A stretch of DNA of 64,000 nucleotides, taken from Hyaloperonospora brassicae (taxonomy: Eukaryota; Oomycota; Peronosporomycetes; Peronosporales; Peronosporaceae). The number at the start of each line of letters is the position of its first letter. Positions within the stretch are counted from its first letter, which is position 1. A program made the position numbers and the translations under genes. This document shows positions 44,380-55,734 of this stretch, piece after piece. The stretch covers positions 62,001 to 126,000 of the forward strand of contig CANTFL010000455.1 in the NCBI GenBank assembly GCA_947650285.1, written 5' to 3'. The notes under the pieces were generated by a model that saw nothing but the letters and a program-made list of their open reading frames with translations, did not search any database and had not been told where the DNA came from.

Positions 44380-45630
44380 TTACTTCGACATCAATTCAAC
44401 TTTGTCCAGTATCCTTTCGATCGATAGCGCAATCGCCATTAGCGCGTCTGCGACCTTTGCTGCAAACTTCTTGATCTTGGCTTTGATTTTCTTCACGGTA
44501 GAGTTGGCAGCCATTTTCCCCCGGTACCGTGCTGACTCGTGCGGAAGTTTTTTGATGGTCGCCTTGTAATTTGATGCATGCTTCCTGACTTGCACTTTAA
44601 CTACAAACTTCACGGCTGTTTTTATCAGACCTCTCACCGTTTTTGCAAGATCCTTGAATTTGTTCTTAGGTCTTACCGTTGGAATTTTAAGTTCCATCCG
44701 GTATGGCAAGTACTTGTTCAGATGCGGACCGACGACTGCCTTGAACCTTCTGGCGTGCTTTCCCAGCGACAATTTAATCAACTTGAGCGCAATCTGTAGT
44801 ATCACGTCTGTGACCTTCTCTGCAAACATCGTACGCGTGGTCTTCGATGTCAGACCAGCGCCAATTGCCTTCCGATACGGTGAATACTTGTTTACAAGCC
44901 GATAGATGGACGCCCCCAGCTTCGATGTGTTCTTTTTGACTTGCACTCGAACAAACAAAATCGCAGCTGTCACTACCATGTATGAAACCAGCTCTTCAAG
45001 CATCCTCTTGATTCTCATGACTTCCGGATGTGCAGCCAGCGTCTTCAAAAGCGATGCTGACTTGCTCAACAGTCCGTCAATGGCCAACCTGTACTTCGAT
45101 GCGAGGGTTTCGAGATATACCGTACTCATTGTCGCACCGACCTTCATCACCTCGGTGAACGTCTGTGAAAGCTCCATAAGCTTGGCCTTGATTAGTAGAG
45201 AGGATGGACCGTTGCCCAGCGTGTTCCATAACGGTGCTATCACTCCCAGAGGCTTGTCGGCGGTTGCCCTGAGTAGTACAGCGAGATAAGTAGCTGGCAC
45301 CATCGCTGAACCCGCAGCGGTCATCGCAGCACTTTTGGCCTTCCCCGCGATGTCACTTTGCGAGACCGTCGTAAGAAGCGACGTTACTTTGTTGGCGAGT
45401 CCGTAGATTCTCTTCTCATCGTCCACTTGTATTACTTCGGAGCCGTTGCGCGCACGAGGCTCCCTCAACAGCCTCTCCGTACTGGCTTCGTTGACGTGGC
45501 CTTTCACCACGAAGTCCTCACGAGCAACGTCGGGTCCCAGGACAGCCCCAGGGTCAACGACGGACATGACTGCGCCGCTGCATCTTACAAGAGCCGCCAG
45601 GATCGTCACCGCGACGTACACCAGATGCAT
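44380..45630 (-). CDS. RxLR-dEER-type secreted effector candidate
   Basis: 416 aa from ATG 45630 (ACC before ATG). Residues 1-20 form a signal peptide (MHLVYVAVTILAALVRCSGA). The RxLR motif is RLLR at 53-56 and a dEER-like DDEKR at 70-74, the spacing usual for Peronosporales effectors that reach plant cells. The remainder is Lys/Ala/Leu-rich and helical, with a degenerate internal duplication: a V(R/K)VQV(K/R)K segment, an x-YR segment and an A-x-KV-x-D-x(2,3)-IAL segment occur twice, about 110 residues apart. No WY-domain tryptophans are evident. The frame is intact and has no intron, as usual for this class. It sits at the edge of the repeat-rich zone. Its plant target cannot be read from sequence. 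Confidence 0.85.
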   Translation of the reverse strand: MHLVYVAVTILAALVRCSGAVMSVVDPGAVLGPDVAREDFVVKGHVNEASTERLLREPRARNGSEVIQVDDEKRIYGLANKVTSLLTTVSQSDIAGKAKSAAMTAAGSAMVPATYLAVLLRATADKPLGVIAPLWNTLGNGPSSLLIKAKLMELSQTFTEVMKVGATMSTVYLETLASKYRLAIDGLLSKSASLLKTLAAHPEVMRIKRMLEELVSYMVVTAAILFVRVQVKKNTSKLGASIYRLVNKYSPYRKAIGAGLTSKTTRTMFAEKVTDVILQIALKLIKLSLGKHARRFKAVVGPHLNKYLPYRMELKIPTVRPKNKFKDLAKTVRGLIKTAVKFVVKVQVRKHASNYKATIKKLPHESARYRGKMAANSTVKKIKAKIKKFAAKVADALMAIALSIERILDKVELMSK

Positions 45631-45679
45631 GGTTCGTGCTGTTCCCGTCCACAAGGCGAAGCGCAGGTGGTCGTGCCGA

Positions 45680-45694
45680 CTGTTTGATTGAGAG
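45680..45694 (-). promoter_or_regulatory. Possible oomycete initiator-like site upstream of the effector
   Basis: On the minus strand CTCTCAATCAAACAG lies about 50-65 nt before the ATG. The CTCAATC core partly resembles the oomycete Inr (YTCAYTTY-like), but the downstream flanking element is not clear. Confidence 0.25.
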
Positions 45695-46217
45695 TGGGGT
45701 GCCACGACCAGCCGCTGTTGCGCTTTGACTACGTTGACACCGTCCTTTACTCAGCTGGGCTGGTCCAGCCCTAAAAGCGTACGTGGACAGGCGACGGCGC
45801 GTGACAGCGCTTATTGAACGAACAACTGGGCGTTCCACTGTGAGGAACGAGTTGCAATCATTTGTTAGTTTTTAGGTGTTAGGGATGAATAACATCAAAT
45901 CTCCGACCGCACTTGAATATCATATTGAATGTATTGACCAATAGTGTGAGCGTAGTGATTTAAAACCCTTTTTTAGCCAGTCAAATTGAACAAATGCAAT
46001 ATATAGAATTAATCAGAGAGTAGATGGACAAGTAATGCTCTCGCAGCTACCTCTCCGACGTGCCGGGTCGGAGAGAACAGTGCTGGTATGGATATCACTA
46101 TACAAACACCAAATTATTCGCATATTTAAAAAAAACCAAGCTCCGACATCTCCGACAAAAGGTAACTCAATCGCATATTTTACAAACAACATCCAAGCTT
46201 GTATATATCCACCGAGG
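45695..46217. other. AT-rich spacer
   Basis: Nothing recognisable apart from short A- and T-runs. It separates the effector promoter from the Crypton-like fragment. Confidence 0.45.
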
Positions 46218-46800
46218 ATGAGTCTGACTGACCTAGCACCTGCCAACACGAAGCGTGCCCGTGAGAACGCAGCGCGCTCAAATTTAAAGTTCCTCGAGCA
46301 GGAAGATGTTACTGGGGGAGTACCTTCAACAGTGCATGCAGCGCGAGAGGGCACCTCTCGCCTTAGAAGCTGTGGTGGACAAGTTTGACATGTATCTAGC
46401 GTTCAAGGAGAGCCGAAAGGGACAGCTCTTAGCTCGACACTCGGTCATGCAGTACTTTCAAAAAGCCAAGAATTGGCTGCTGGAGCAGTTCCCACAGCAT
46501 CAAGCAGTGGCTGAAAGAATTTGCTCAAGAAGGGACAGACGCTCGAACGCCATTGCATGAAGCGTGTGTCAGGGTCGTTTGTGAACAAGGCCCCAGCATG
46601 CACAAATTCTGCTCTCAAGAAAATGATGAATACTTGTATTTAACTGCGGTTACTAGTGCTGAATGCCAAGATGCGGCGCTGTTGTGTCTGCTGTGGCACC
46701 GATTTGGGCGTGCACCGGACCTCACAATGCTGCGGAAGGATGGTACAATAATCCATTTCACCCTTAAGCGTCGAGGTCAGCTCGCTTTAAAATGTTCTTG
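46218..46800 (+). pseudogene. Crypton-like tyrosine-recombinase fragment
   Basis: From ATG 46218 the frame reads 'APANTKRARENAARSNLKFLEQE', shifts by one base near 46310-46320 to 'GEYLQQCMQRERAPLALEAVVDKF ... YLAFKESRKGQLLAR', shifts again near 46520 (GQTLERHCMKRV) and again near 46630 to 'YLTAVTSAECQDAALLCLLWHRFGRAPDLTML'. This order, including the FGR-x-x-DL box that would hold the first catalytic Arg, resembles the tyrosine recombinases of oomycete Crypton elements as I remember them. The H-x-x-R and Tyr boxes are missing because the copy stops near 46800. At least three frame breaks make it inactive. Confidence 0.6.
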
Positions 46801-46843
46801 GACACGACAGAATCGTATCACGTGACGGCGTGTAATTGTCGTG

Positions 46844-48283
46844 CTAGAAGGTCAAACTCTTCGTCGTCGTGTAAACTTTCTTCCGATTATCATACATCAT
46901 GTTCGGATTGAACTCGCACATGGTCCTTTTCTTGTCGCTGTAGTGCGACTGGAAGTATCCGACACCGTTCTTGCTTGAGACGCCAGTCGTGGTCAGAGCT
47001 ACAAACACGCATCAATTATCAATGATTAGATGTGATCTTCCGACCGAACACATGCATATTCAACACTTTAAAACTCACTCTTGGTTTAAACGAAGTTGGC
47101 GACTTCTGTAGTCTACCCAAACACGTTGCCACCCACGATCTCGTAGGTCACCCCTTCTCCTTGTTCATTCACTTGGCCCACTCGCACGAAACAGGATCGT
47201 TGTCACATTTTCATCTTCACAACATTTTACACTCTCCCTCTCTCGCTCCTTGAATTGTAGAACATGCGCTGGTTCCCGTAGCAGTCACTATGTTTCACTC
47301 CCTTGTCGCAAACAAACTCTCTTCACAGGATCGGACGAGAATAGCCGACCTTTGCTACTCCGATATGATCTTCTTCAGCCAGGAAGTATGCGAGTGCTTA
47401 CTTGACGTGGGTCGTTGGATCGCACTCGATGTACGGGTTGAAGCCCATCCTGTTCACGCAGCCACAAAATGAACGTCGAATATAGTGATCAACCTGCCAC
47501 CCACTCATTTACCCATCTACAGCACTACATCCACTGCACACAGCATCCACTGAAAAAGCTCCATCAACTATTAACTCGTCATACGTACAGCACGCATATT
47601 CTCATCGTCGACGACCGATCAATCGTAGTATACTCCATCCACTGCTTGCGGGGCGGAATGTCGACAATGTCGAGACCGATGGGCACCTGACAGACGGACC
47701 CGGGCAGCTAGCAGCTTAACTATATGAGTCACGTAATACCATCACTGATGCCAAGCATTTTGTCGAACACAGCAACCGCGCTGTACACCATTCACGCACG
47801 GGAAAACGGGTCATCCGGATAGCACATGGGCGGCATGTAGACCAACATGTAGCTGCATCCTGTCATTAAATACAACATAACGATTAATCCTCAGTCAGGT
47901 GCGCGCGTATGGATATACATGGGCACGGTTGCACGTACGTATACATTGAAGCACCATCATGTACAACTCGTCCACAGTCCACATGTTGTGGTAGATTGAC
48001 ACGTTGGCACAACTTACGATAAAGTGAAGCAGATCAGCACGTATAATCATGATTTCGAGCACGCACACATGGACAATCAGTTTGCCTCAATCAATCATAT
48101 ATTAAGCTCCACTGTCCACTTATAGTTATTAGCACAAAAAGGCACACAAAATTGCACACTACTACACAATTTCGTACTGGCTTTGTCCCGGTCGGAGCGT
48201 GTTGGAGGTCGGGGATTTCATGGTATGGCTTACCTGGTGCTAATGCCGTCAGCGAGTAGACGAACCTTAACGATCTCTGTCAT
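46844..48283 (-). CDS. Unnamed many-exon gene or recent pseudogene
   Basis: Short protein-like blocks with matching splice sites line up on the minus strand: 48283-48234 (MTEIVKVRLLADGIST, GTAAGC donor), 48012-47939 (NVSIYHNMWTVDELYMMVLQCI, GTACGT donor), 47859 to about 47796 (CSYMLVYMPPMCYPDDPFSR), about 47712-47598 (VPIGLDIVDIPPRKQWMEY, GTACGT donor), about 47438-47400 (MGFNPYIECDPTTHVK, GTAAGC donor), about 47325-47245 (CDKGVKHSDCYGNQRMFYN) and about 47003-46844 (GVGYFQSHYSDKKRTMCEF ..., stop TAG 46844). The first three exons and exons 4 to 6 join in phase; the 3-to-4 and last joins do not. An in-frame TGA follows 'PFSRA', after which the frame continues sensibly, so the gene may be broken. 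No known family was recognised. Confidence 0.5.
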
Positions 48284-48361
48284 CGATTGTTGTGTCAAGC
48301 AGTGCTGCGTGTGTGGGTCGCTCGCTATTTAATGCTTTGAGAGAACCTACGTTAACTGGTA

Positions 48362-50211
48362 CAGTCGTCGCTCCATTTAGTGACCTCTATAAAGGGTTAA
48401 ATTCTTGTTTCTGTACTTCGTGTCCCGCACCAAGCTGCGTCACTTGATTCTTGTATCGTAACTCTATATAAAAGACTGAAATAATAGGGTACTAAAACGC
48501 GCAAGAACCACCAGTTTCCCTTTATATTAGACTTGCCACAGTCTCGCATTGCCTGCCACTTTGCACATTTGCTTCCGTTCCACCTTAAAAATATCGTCAA
48601 ATCGAACGATTTCAACGATGGAGAAAAAGCGTCAGGTGCAGGTGCATATCACACGCACACCAGGCATAAAACTATTCCAAATTTGAGACTGGGTCAGAGA
48701 GAAGTTCGGCCTTCGGATCTCCACAACTGCAGCATAATGGATTTGTCAGGCACCAGCCAACGCGTTTCTTGTTACGGAAAGGAAGCGCAATCGAAAAGTG
48801 CTGTTTCCAGAGTTTGAGGCTGCGTTCTTCGCATTTTATCGTCTCAATGACGGCAAAGCTATTCTCACAGACGATCTACTAGAAAAGAAGGTCGCTCGAT
48901 CCGAGCCTTTTAAGGGATAACTGAGAACGACCTGCGCTTTCGAATGGGTGGCTGCAAAAATGCAAGACTCGACATGGTATTTAGCAGCATGTGCTTCACG
49001 GCCAGAAAGACTCAGTTGATCGCGCTCAACTCGCAGTGAATCGAATGGAGCTAAAAGAGCTGATTGGACAATTTTCACCACGAGGTGCATGCGATTTTGA
49101 CGAATCAGCTCTCTTCTATCGCCTACCTCCAAACAAGACACTGGCAACGGTCAAGCGCAACGGGAAGAAGTCAGAGATGGATCGTATCACAGTCGCGATG
49201 TGCTGCAACATGACCGAGACAGAGAGGATGGACCTCGTTGCCGTGGGCAAGCCGAAGCAACCACAAGCATTTCGCAAAGTCAACACCAAGCACATGAAGT
49301 TTTTGTAGTTTAACAACCAGAATGCGTGGCAAAATAGGTCAGCGTTTGCTGAGTGGCTCCGGCATTTCGATGCCAGGATGCCCGGGAGACGAGTGCTTCT
49401 CCTCCGGGACAACGCGTCGTGTCACTATGGCGCCGCTGAATGATACAATGTCAAGCTGGCATCCCTGTCAACGAATATGACAGCATACTTGCAACCTCTC
49501 GACGCAGGTAACTTCATACGGATATTCTCTTGACCAGCAATTTCTCACGTGTTTTTTTCTGATAGGAATTATACGGGCATTAAAAACGCGGTATCAGAAG
49601 AAATTTGTTCGATGGCTCCTGGATGCAATCCACACTATAATCTACCGAAAATTGAATATCCTGGAGGCTGTGCGCTTCGCCCGAACAAGTGATTAGCAAC
49701 TGCTGGAGCAAGTGTGCTATCGTGGGAGCGGTAACGAGGTCCGACCTCACCCAACTACACGACTACAACAAACGCATAGATGGATCTGTTGAGGATGATT
49801 TCACCAAGATCATGGAAGGTTTGACTTGTAGCGTCAGTGTCGTCGATTACATCGGTGCGGATGACGACGAGACGATCGAATGTGACTTAGACGTGATAGA
49901 GGATGAGGCGATTGAGCACGACAATGATGGTGACAGTGCCGATGAGGTGACGATTGGGTCATTCGAGGCGCTATACTGTCGTCTACGTCTGTCATCATTT
50001 ATTTTGCTACAGCATGAAAATGACGAATTGACGATGAAGCTGGCAAGTATTACCGAGCACGTTTGACAGCAGTTCTCGATGCGAAATACTCAGTGTACCA
50101 TGGATGAATTTCTTAGAATAGTTTAGCTTGTCCCTCCATATAAGAGCGTTTTATATAAGGAACGAGGCAAAAACGCCACACATTTTGGTCCGCCATATGG
50201 AGGGGCAACTG
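48362..50211 (+). mobile_element. pogo/Tigger-type DNA transposon, decayed
   Basis: Imperfect terminal inverted repeats of about 23 bp bound the element: CAGTCGTCGCTCCATTTAG on the left and, read inward on the other strand, CAGTTGCCCCTCCATATGG on the right. The left end is preceded by TA, the target of Tc1/mariner-group elements; the right flank is TG, so one TA has probably mutated. Inside are remnants of a CENP-B-type HTH and a DDE_1 transposase (next entry). Confidence 0.75.
48618..50066 (+). pseudogene. CENP-B/DDE_1 transposase remnant
   Basis: In order: a CENP-B-like helix-turn-helix piece (ERKRNRKVLFPEFEAAFFAF, about 48770-48840), then the DDE_1 core with the first catalytic Asp in FDESALFYRLPPN (about 49097-49135), 'GKKSEMDRITVAMCCN', the second Asp in LLLRDNASCH (about 49400) and the region LQPLDAG at about 49490. 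A GTAACT ... TTTCTGATAG intron (49508-49565) then leads to 'GIIRALKTRYQKKFVRWLL' and the acidic C-terminus ending at TGA 50066. Stops after 'HMKFL' and 'HYGAAE' and several frame changes show it is inactive. The intron within a transposase fits pogo-like elements. Confidence 0.75.
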
Positions 50212-53057
50212 TGGTGCTAAATGTGAGAGCCGCTTTAGAGTGGTAACAAATCTGGCCCCCGCTTCGAGCCGATTCCATACATAAGCATTTGAACCTCCGT
50301 AATGTGCTATCTGCTACAATTGTGATTGGTACCCTAATGTTTGTGTCAAAAAACCTGTATTCTTCGGCTTAAACAGATGCTCAACAGCCCCTTTTGTACC
50401 ATGTAGTGTCTCCTCTTCTAGCCCGAAACTCGTCTCAAATCGCTGCAAAGTTTCGACATCAGGTAGTCTCATCTATCTACTTGCTTTACCGGGCAATTTA
50501 GGACGCCCACGTCATCCGCTGCCCCTCAGCAGCCAAAATGAGTGAAAAACATTACTGCTAATTATCATCCTTAGCTGCATTGAAAGCCTCCACGGCGAGG
50601 TCCTTTCACGTGACTTTGCGCAATTCCGGCACAAACGTTTGTACAGGTGCTTTGGGATCATCAGATGATATCGGCAATCAGCAGTTTGTCGCGCTTAAAT
50701 GCCGAGATTGTTGGTATAAGTCTTTGATACCCCTCTGGTCCAAAGTTAATCTTCAGCCGACACTAGACGCCAGAAACCTCGAGGCAATCCGATATTGCCG
50801 CCCTTTCAATTATTTTATACGGCTTCGACATATTCGTATACCAATGAGCGTACAGCAAACAAGAGAGATGTGTCGACCTGTCTTCTTGTTTCCTATAGTA
50901 GCCGAATACGACATGCCACTCGATACTCGAGAAACAATATCCTGACTGCTTCTTTTCAGTACACATGTGGTCTCGCTAGCACTCATCCTGGTTTTCTGAT
51001 GTAACCTTTGCCATCCAAGGTATGCTTTTTTCGTAGTTGATGATCGGTTTATCATCACTCTTTCGCTTCCATTGCCATATGTGAGGTGGGTAGAATAGGG
51101 GTATAAATTACGTCATGCATACGGCTGACAAGTTTACGGCAGCATGTGAATTTCTGAGACTACAGGCATAACTACGTTTTTATCATAAGTCGAACGGAAT
51201 GAGAAGCATGGCTAACTTTATGCATGCGCGTATAGTCCTGAGATATTCTCGATACACCACAGACCTAGTTGCAAGCCAACGGATGACATTCATCGTCGAT
51301 CAGCTTAAATAAACACTCTCAATTTGTTCTAGCAAGCCATCTGGTAATAAGTGAAAGGTTTTTTCGAAATGTGTGACTGCCGACGAGATGTTGAAACGCG
51401 GTTAACTCGTTTTATGATATTGACATTTGTAATTGGCAAGTAAAATTACGTTCAGCCGATAAATATAATATAGTGAAGTATCGTTGATCGTTTCGTTGAA
51501 TGGTAGTATTGTCGGCTCGTTGATACACCATATCCCCCATGTTAGATCATAAAATTTTCCAATAGGGGCTTCCATATACGACGAGTCGGTCGACTTAGCT
51601 GGATGTACCAGTTTTGCGCTGGTCACGTGAGCAGACCGACGAACAGTAGGCACTTCTCTACATCCGCAGCTTGGTCACGCAACAATGCGGACTTAACTGA
51701 CGATACAGATTCTGGCTCGAGATTGGTCTCTGTCAAGACCTTTAAACTCCTTTAGATCGCTTATTGACGATACTCGTAGCATCTGCGTCGTAATATTACC
51801 ATTTAAAGTGGTCTCGGCATCGGCGATTAGTGGTCTTCTGAGACTTTCTATTCAAGATGATGAGGATGATAGCTGTAAGATCGACTTTGAGGTCACTCCT
51901 TCACTGACTCCATCTCCATATCTGTATAAAGTTCGGTTCTGGGGTCGTGGCACATACCGTCGATCGACCAGCGATATAATAAGCCATCTTCATCCGATTT
52001 TCTATAAACTTCGCCATGGCTGCTTTAGTACGACTGCAGATGGCCAGCGGGAAACTTGGGCACCTCGTCGATCTCGCCTCCATCGTAGACATCCTGTCGC
52101 GTATCAATGCAGCTCCGAACGGTCCCAATGAAATTTGTGAATAATTCAACGAAATTTCTTAATTTATGTCCATGTTTACTGAGGCGTACTGCGACGATAC
52201 GGAATGATGGTTTCTTCGTGTTATTGCAATCGGCGTGGTCGCTTAAAATGATGACCCGTAAACGATCTATCCGTAAATGGCTGGCATAATCTCCCTATCT
52301 GCTGAATCGTCACTGCTGATCAACTTGTTCATTTTTCATGAAGAGATCTGTCCACATTGACCACTTGATCGACATCGCATTCCAATAGTGTCTGCGCATC
52401 GAAGTGTTCAGCTTTAAATCCCGCGTCTTGTAGCAACTGCATAAGACTACGGACAGCACCATCTAATTCAGGGGTGAGACAATAACTGAAGTCGGCATTT
52501 GTAGAGAATCGATTAAGCGTGATTACAAGATCTTTATCTATGGATCATTCGACAAACTTTAATTTAATCTCTTTCATTGTTATTCTTTCTTCAGCACTTC
52601 GACCTGCCAGTGTTCAAGCGTTTTCATCTTCCACTAACGTGACCGGCCGCTGTAATGTTGTCATAACGCAATACTGTGAATTTGCTCCAGCCTTGCGATC
52701 GTGTGGATACGATTGAACTTTGAGGTTTTGTAGATCTGATCCAGCCTTGCGATCGTGTGGAGACGATCTATCTGCTTCTTTCTATATTCACTCAATCTTC
52801 ACGGTCTTCTTCTTTGACGTTGCTTGAAGGTTATTATGGTGTTTAGCTTTTGCTTAAGAGCCTTCGCTTAGCGAATCATATTTTGAAGCATGATTCGCGG
52901 TGGACCCCAAGAGCCCTTAGAAGGGGATCGAGGTTTACCTCCCAGACCGACAAGTCAATCTTCCTTTTCGACTTTCTCGCTCTCAAAGACCCTCCCGAAA
53001 TCTTATCAATCTGACAATCCGTTAACTTTTCGCCTCTTGCGGTAACCTCTCATCCTC
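50212..53057. other. AT-rich decayed DNA, no gene recognised
   Basis: Scattered frames of 60-120 codons on both strands have no readable domain. A plus-strand piece at about 52010-52130 ('MAALVRLQMASGKLGHLVDL') reads like protein and may be retroelement gag, but is isolated. A duplicated 27-bp segment is listed separately. Confidence 0.4.
52687..52767. repeat. Two 27-bp direct repeats 54 bp apart
   Basis: CCAGCCTTGCGATCGTGTGG begins copies at 52687 and 52741, which continue to 52713 and 52767 with one difference. Confidence 0.92.
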
Positions 53058-53320
53058 TTAATTTTCCACCCTAAGTTTCGTCTCTATCGTTACCTCTTCA
53101 CCCCGTGACACATGGAAAATACCCGAGTCACCAGAAGATCCGGGTACGCGTATCATTGTAGTAGAGCGGAGATCACAAAATTGCTGATGCGATACTGCCT
53201 TTCCACTGGCGCCCGGACGACCGAGTAACGGAGGAGGTTCTCCGTTTTCGTTCTCAATTCCTTCCTCACCTCGTGTACCCGTCGGTAGGGCGGGCTGCAC
53301 TCTTCTCAATGGACTGGGGG
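53058..53320 (-). pseudogene. Retroelement gag N-terminal fragment, minus copy
   Basis: A minus-strand frame reads RVQPALPTGTRGEEGIENEN, then PPPLLGRPGASGKAVSHQQF and 'GIFHVSRGEEVTIETK' before a stop at 53058. It is Pro/Gly/Glu-rich and normal in base composition compared with its surroundings. A mutated copy of the same DNA lies at 60140-60250 in the opposite orientation, so it is a dispersed element and not a host gene. The assignment to gag is an inference from its position among gypsy remnants. Confidence 0.5.
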
Positions 53321-55734
53321 GGTGATCGTTTGGAAGGCTTCACACAATTACATATTACTTGTATGTACTCGATATGAGCGACCTAAATCTCAATCAGATC
53401 ACATTGTACAATACCCAGATCTTTATCTGCTTGAACTTCTGTACACTTGAGCCATCTCGAGATCTTGAACACCCTTACTTTCGTACTGCACCCTATAGCA
53501 GTTCTCCTGATGTACGCGAGAGTACTGAACGCACCTGTACAAGCAATCCAGGTTCTACACTTGTATAGAAGAACTGCAAAATCGTTTGCTTCGTCAAAAG
53601 GCCAAATATATAGCCCGAAAGAGATCACGCGTGTCGTTTGATGTATATTGAACTCTGTTCAATGTCAGACAACCATCTCACAAAACCTACAACCTAGCCT
53701 ATCTATGCCAGAAGACACTCGCCACTTGTTGTCCAATGAATCGCTCTATATCTGTTACATAGTAGGCTCCCTGACTAATCCCTCCCTATTTTCCGGATTG
53801 GATGCCTTTCGAATTGGAGCTCCTCTCAGATTGGATCTCTAGTTAGATCGGATCCCTCTTGGATTCCGGTCTCCACAATGATCCGGTCCTCTCTTGGATC
53901 GGATCCCATCTCAGACCGAATCTCCCTCTCCTATCGGATCTTCATTTCGAATCGGATTTACTCCCAGACCGTATCCCTATGTCGTGATCCACCCATCCAT
54001 ACTTCATACCTAGTCCGGGTACCAGGGTAGCCGTTTTTCAGCACATTCTTCCCACCATTCTTCGATCCACTTCTTTACATGATGCATGGGTCATATCGTG
54101 ATCTTTGGTTGATCTCGCGCTCTCCGGTGATATTTGTTATTTATAAAGTAATCCTTTTAGCGTAAACCGCATATTACATCCTTGTCATTTGAGATGTCGC
54201 GATCTGGTACGTTTAAGAAAACGATCGTGAGCCACCCGTCTCATTTAGCATCCTCTAATAAAAGTTCCCTTCGGACTTAAATGACGCTGACAATCTGTGG
54301 GCCATAAAGCTCAGCTAAATGGTAAATATTGTGATCACATTTACACATTTGCGCCAGTGTCTTTCAAGTCCACCTGATGGGTCGGACACCTGTTGACGGT
54401 AAACCGATCGTTTACTGACCGACACCGGCAGACGAGTTTGAAATCGACTCACGATGTTGAAGATCTCGTCTGCACATCGAGCGAGCGATCCGGGTCTGGC
54501 TCATTATTTCGAGCAGCGAAGTCAACGGCGATCACAATTCGGGATACAATCTTAATCGATCCTATGATTCATTATGCAGGGAATAATCGGCGGACAATGT
54601 GATCTGTAAATATTGCGGACTTATTTCTCTTGCATTTTACTCGTGCGGATATGAAACTAAATTCCATTTTGGACAAAAATGTCCCGCGACCGATATTTAA
54701 AACGTGATCATTGCCTTGTTAAAACACTTTGCCGACCGCAATTATTTTTTGCTGCCAAATGCAGATCATCGAGGATTGTCTTCCATTTATTTGCCGGCGC
54801 CTTCGTCTCCATAAAGTTCTTTGTTTAATCGTACCCTTTATAATATGACACAAACGCTTTACATCATCTTGGTTTACCAAGTCAATGACTGTCAGCTTTT
54901 CTTGGTCTTCCTACCGCGATCAGGGCTCTTATCGATAATTTATAATACGTTAAATCCCTTTCATCGTTACATACAACCTACTTGACAATTCTTTACCGCC
55001 TTACACCCATATGAAACCTTCTTGCATACTTCAGCCCCTTATAGCAACCATATCTATATTAGCCTTCATTTACACCTCGTTTAGTTGCTTCAAGTCGAAT
55101 CTAATTCGCCTCGCTCAATCACGATCTAATTATTGTAGTAGAGCTCCGCGGTTTATTTCTGTCTTGTCCACTTATGACAAATTGCTGTATACTTTTTAAT
55201 ATACTAACGATGGACGGTGTATTTAACAATAATATTTATTTTTGACCCTATTGCACGTTCGCTATTCTTTTCACTTCGAATTCTTCACCCGCTAGATTAA
55301 TACTTAGGTATCTTCTGAAAACAGTATTTCATTAAAATTCACTTGATCTATGTCGTCCACACTCAACCGACTCGTACGACGTCGCGAAAAATGTTTCATC
55401 TTGCAAACATGCACGACGGGAATTTAATCTGTAGAGTTTACCTGCGATCACCAACTGCACCGCGTGATCTACCGACTCCTTAGCCAATGAAAAGGTTCCT
55501 GCCACATATGAGCTAACTGTCGCGCATGTATTTCCTCAAAGGGAGCAAGATACAGTCCCACTTGCGATTCGCGATCAATACCCATCAGATCGCGATCTTA
55601 ATTACGATAATATTCTTAATATTAGATAAAAAATTAAATGCGATCATTGAACACCGACCTCGCACGTTGATATTGACGCTGTATGTTGTATTTACATCTG
55701 CGTGGAGATCAATATTGCGGTTCAATGCTCTGTA
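53321..55734. other. AT-rich decayed DNA downstream of the gypsy integrase remnant
   Basis: No gene seen. The stretch includes a GGATC-rich degenerate repeat (53790-53975). The rest may be decayed 3' parts or LTR of the neighbouring retroelement, but no LTR ends could be recognised. Confidence 0.4.
53790..53975. repeat. Degenerate GGATC-box repeat
   Basis: TTGGAT(C/T) or TCGGATC boxes separated by CCCTC/TCTC-type pyrimidine runs recur roughly every 15-30 bp on the plus strand, suggesting an old tandem repeat. Confidence 0.6.
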
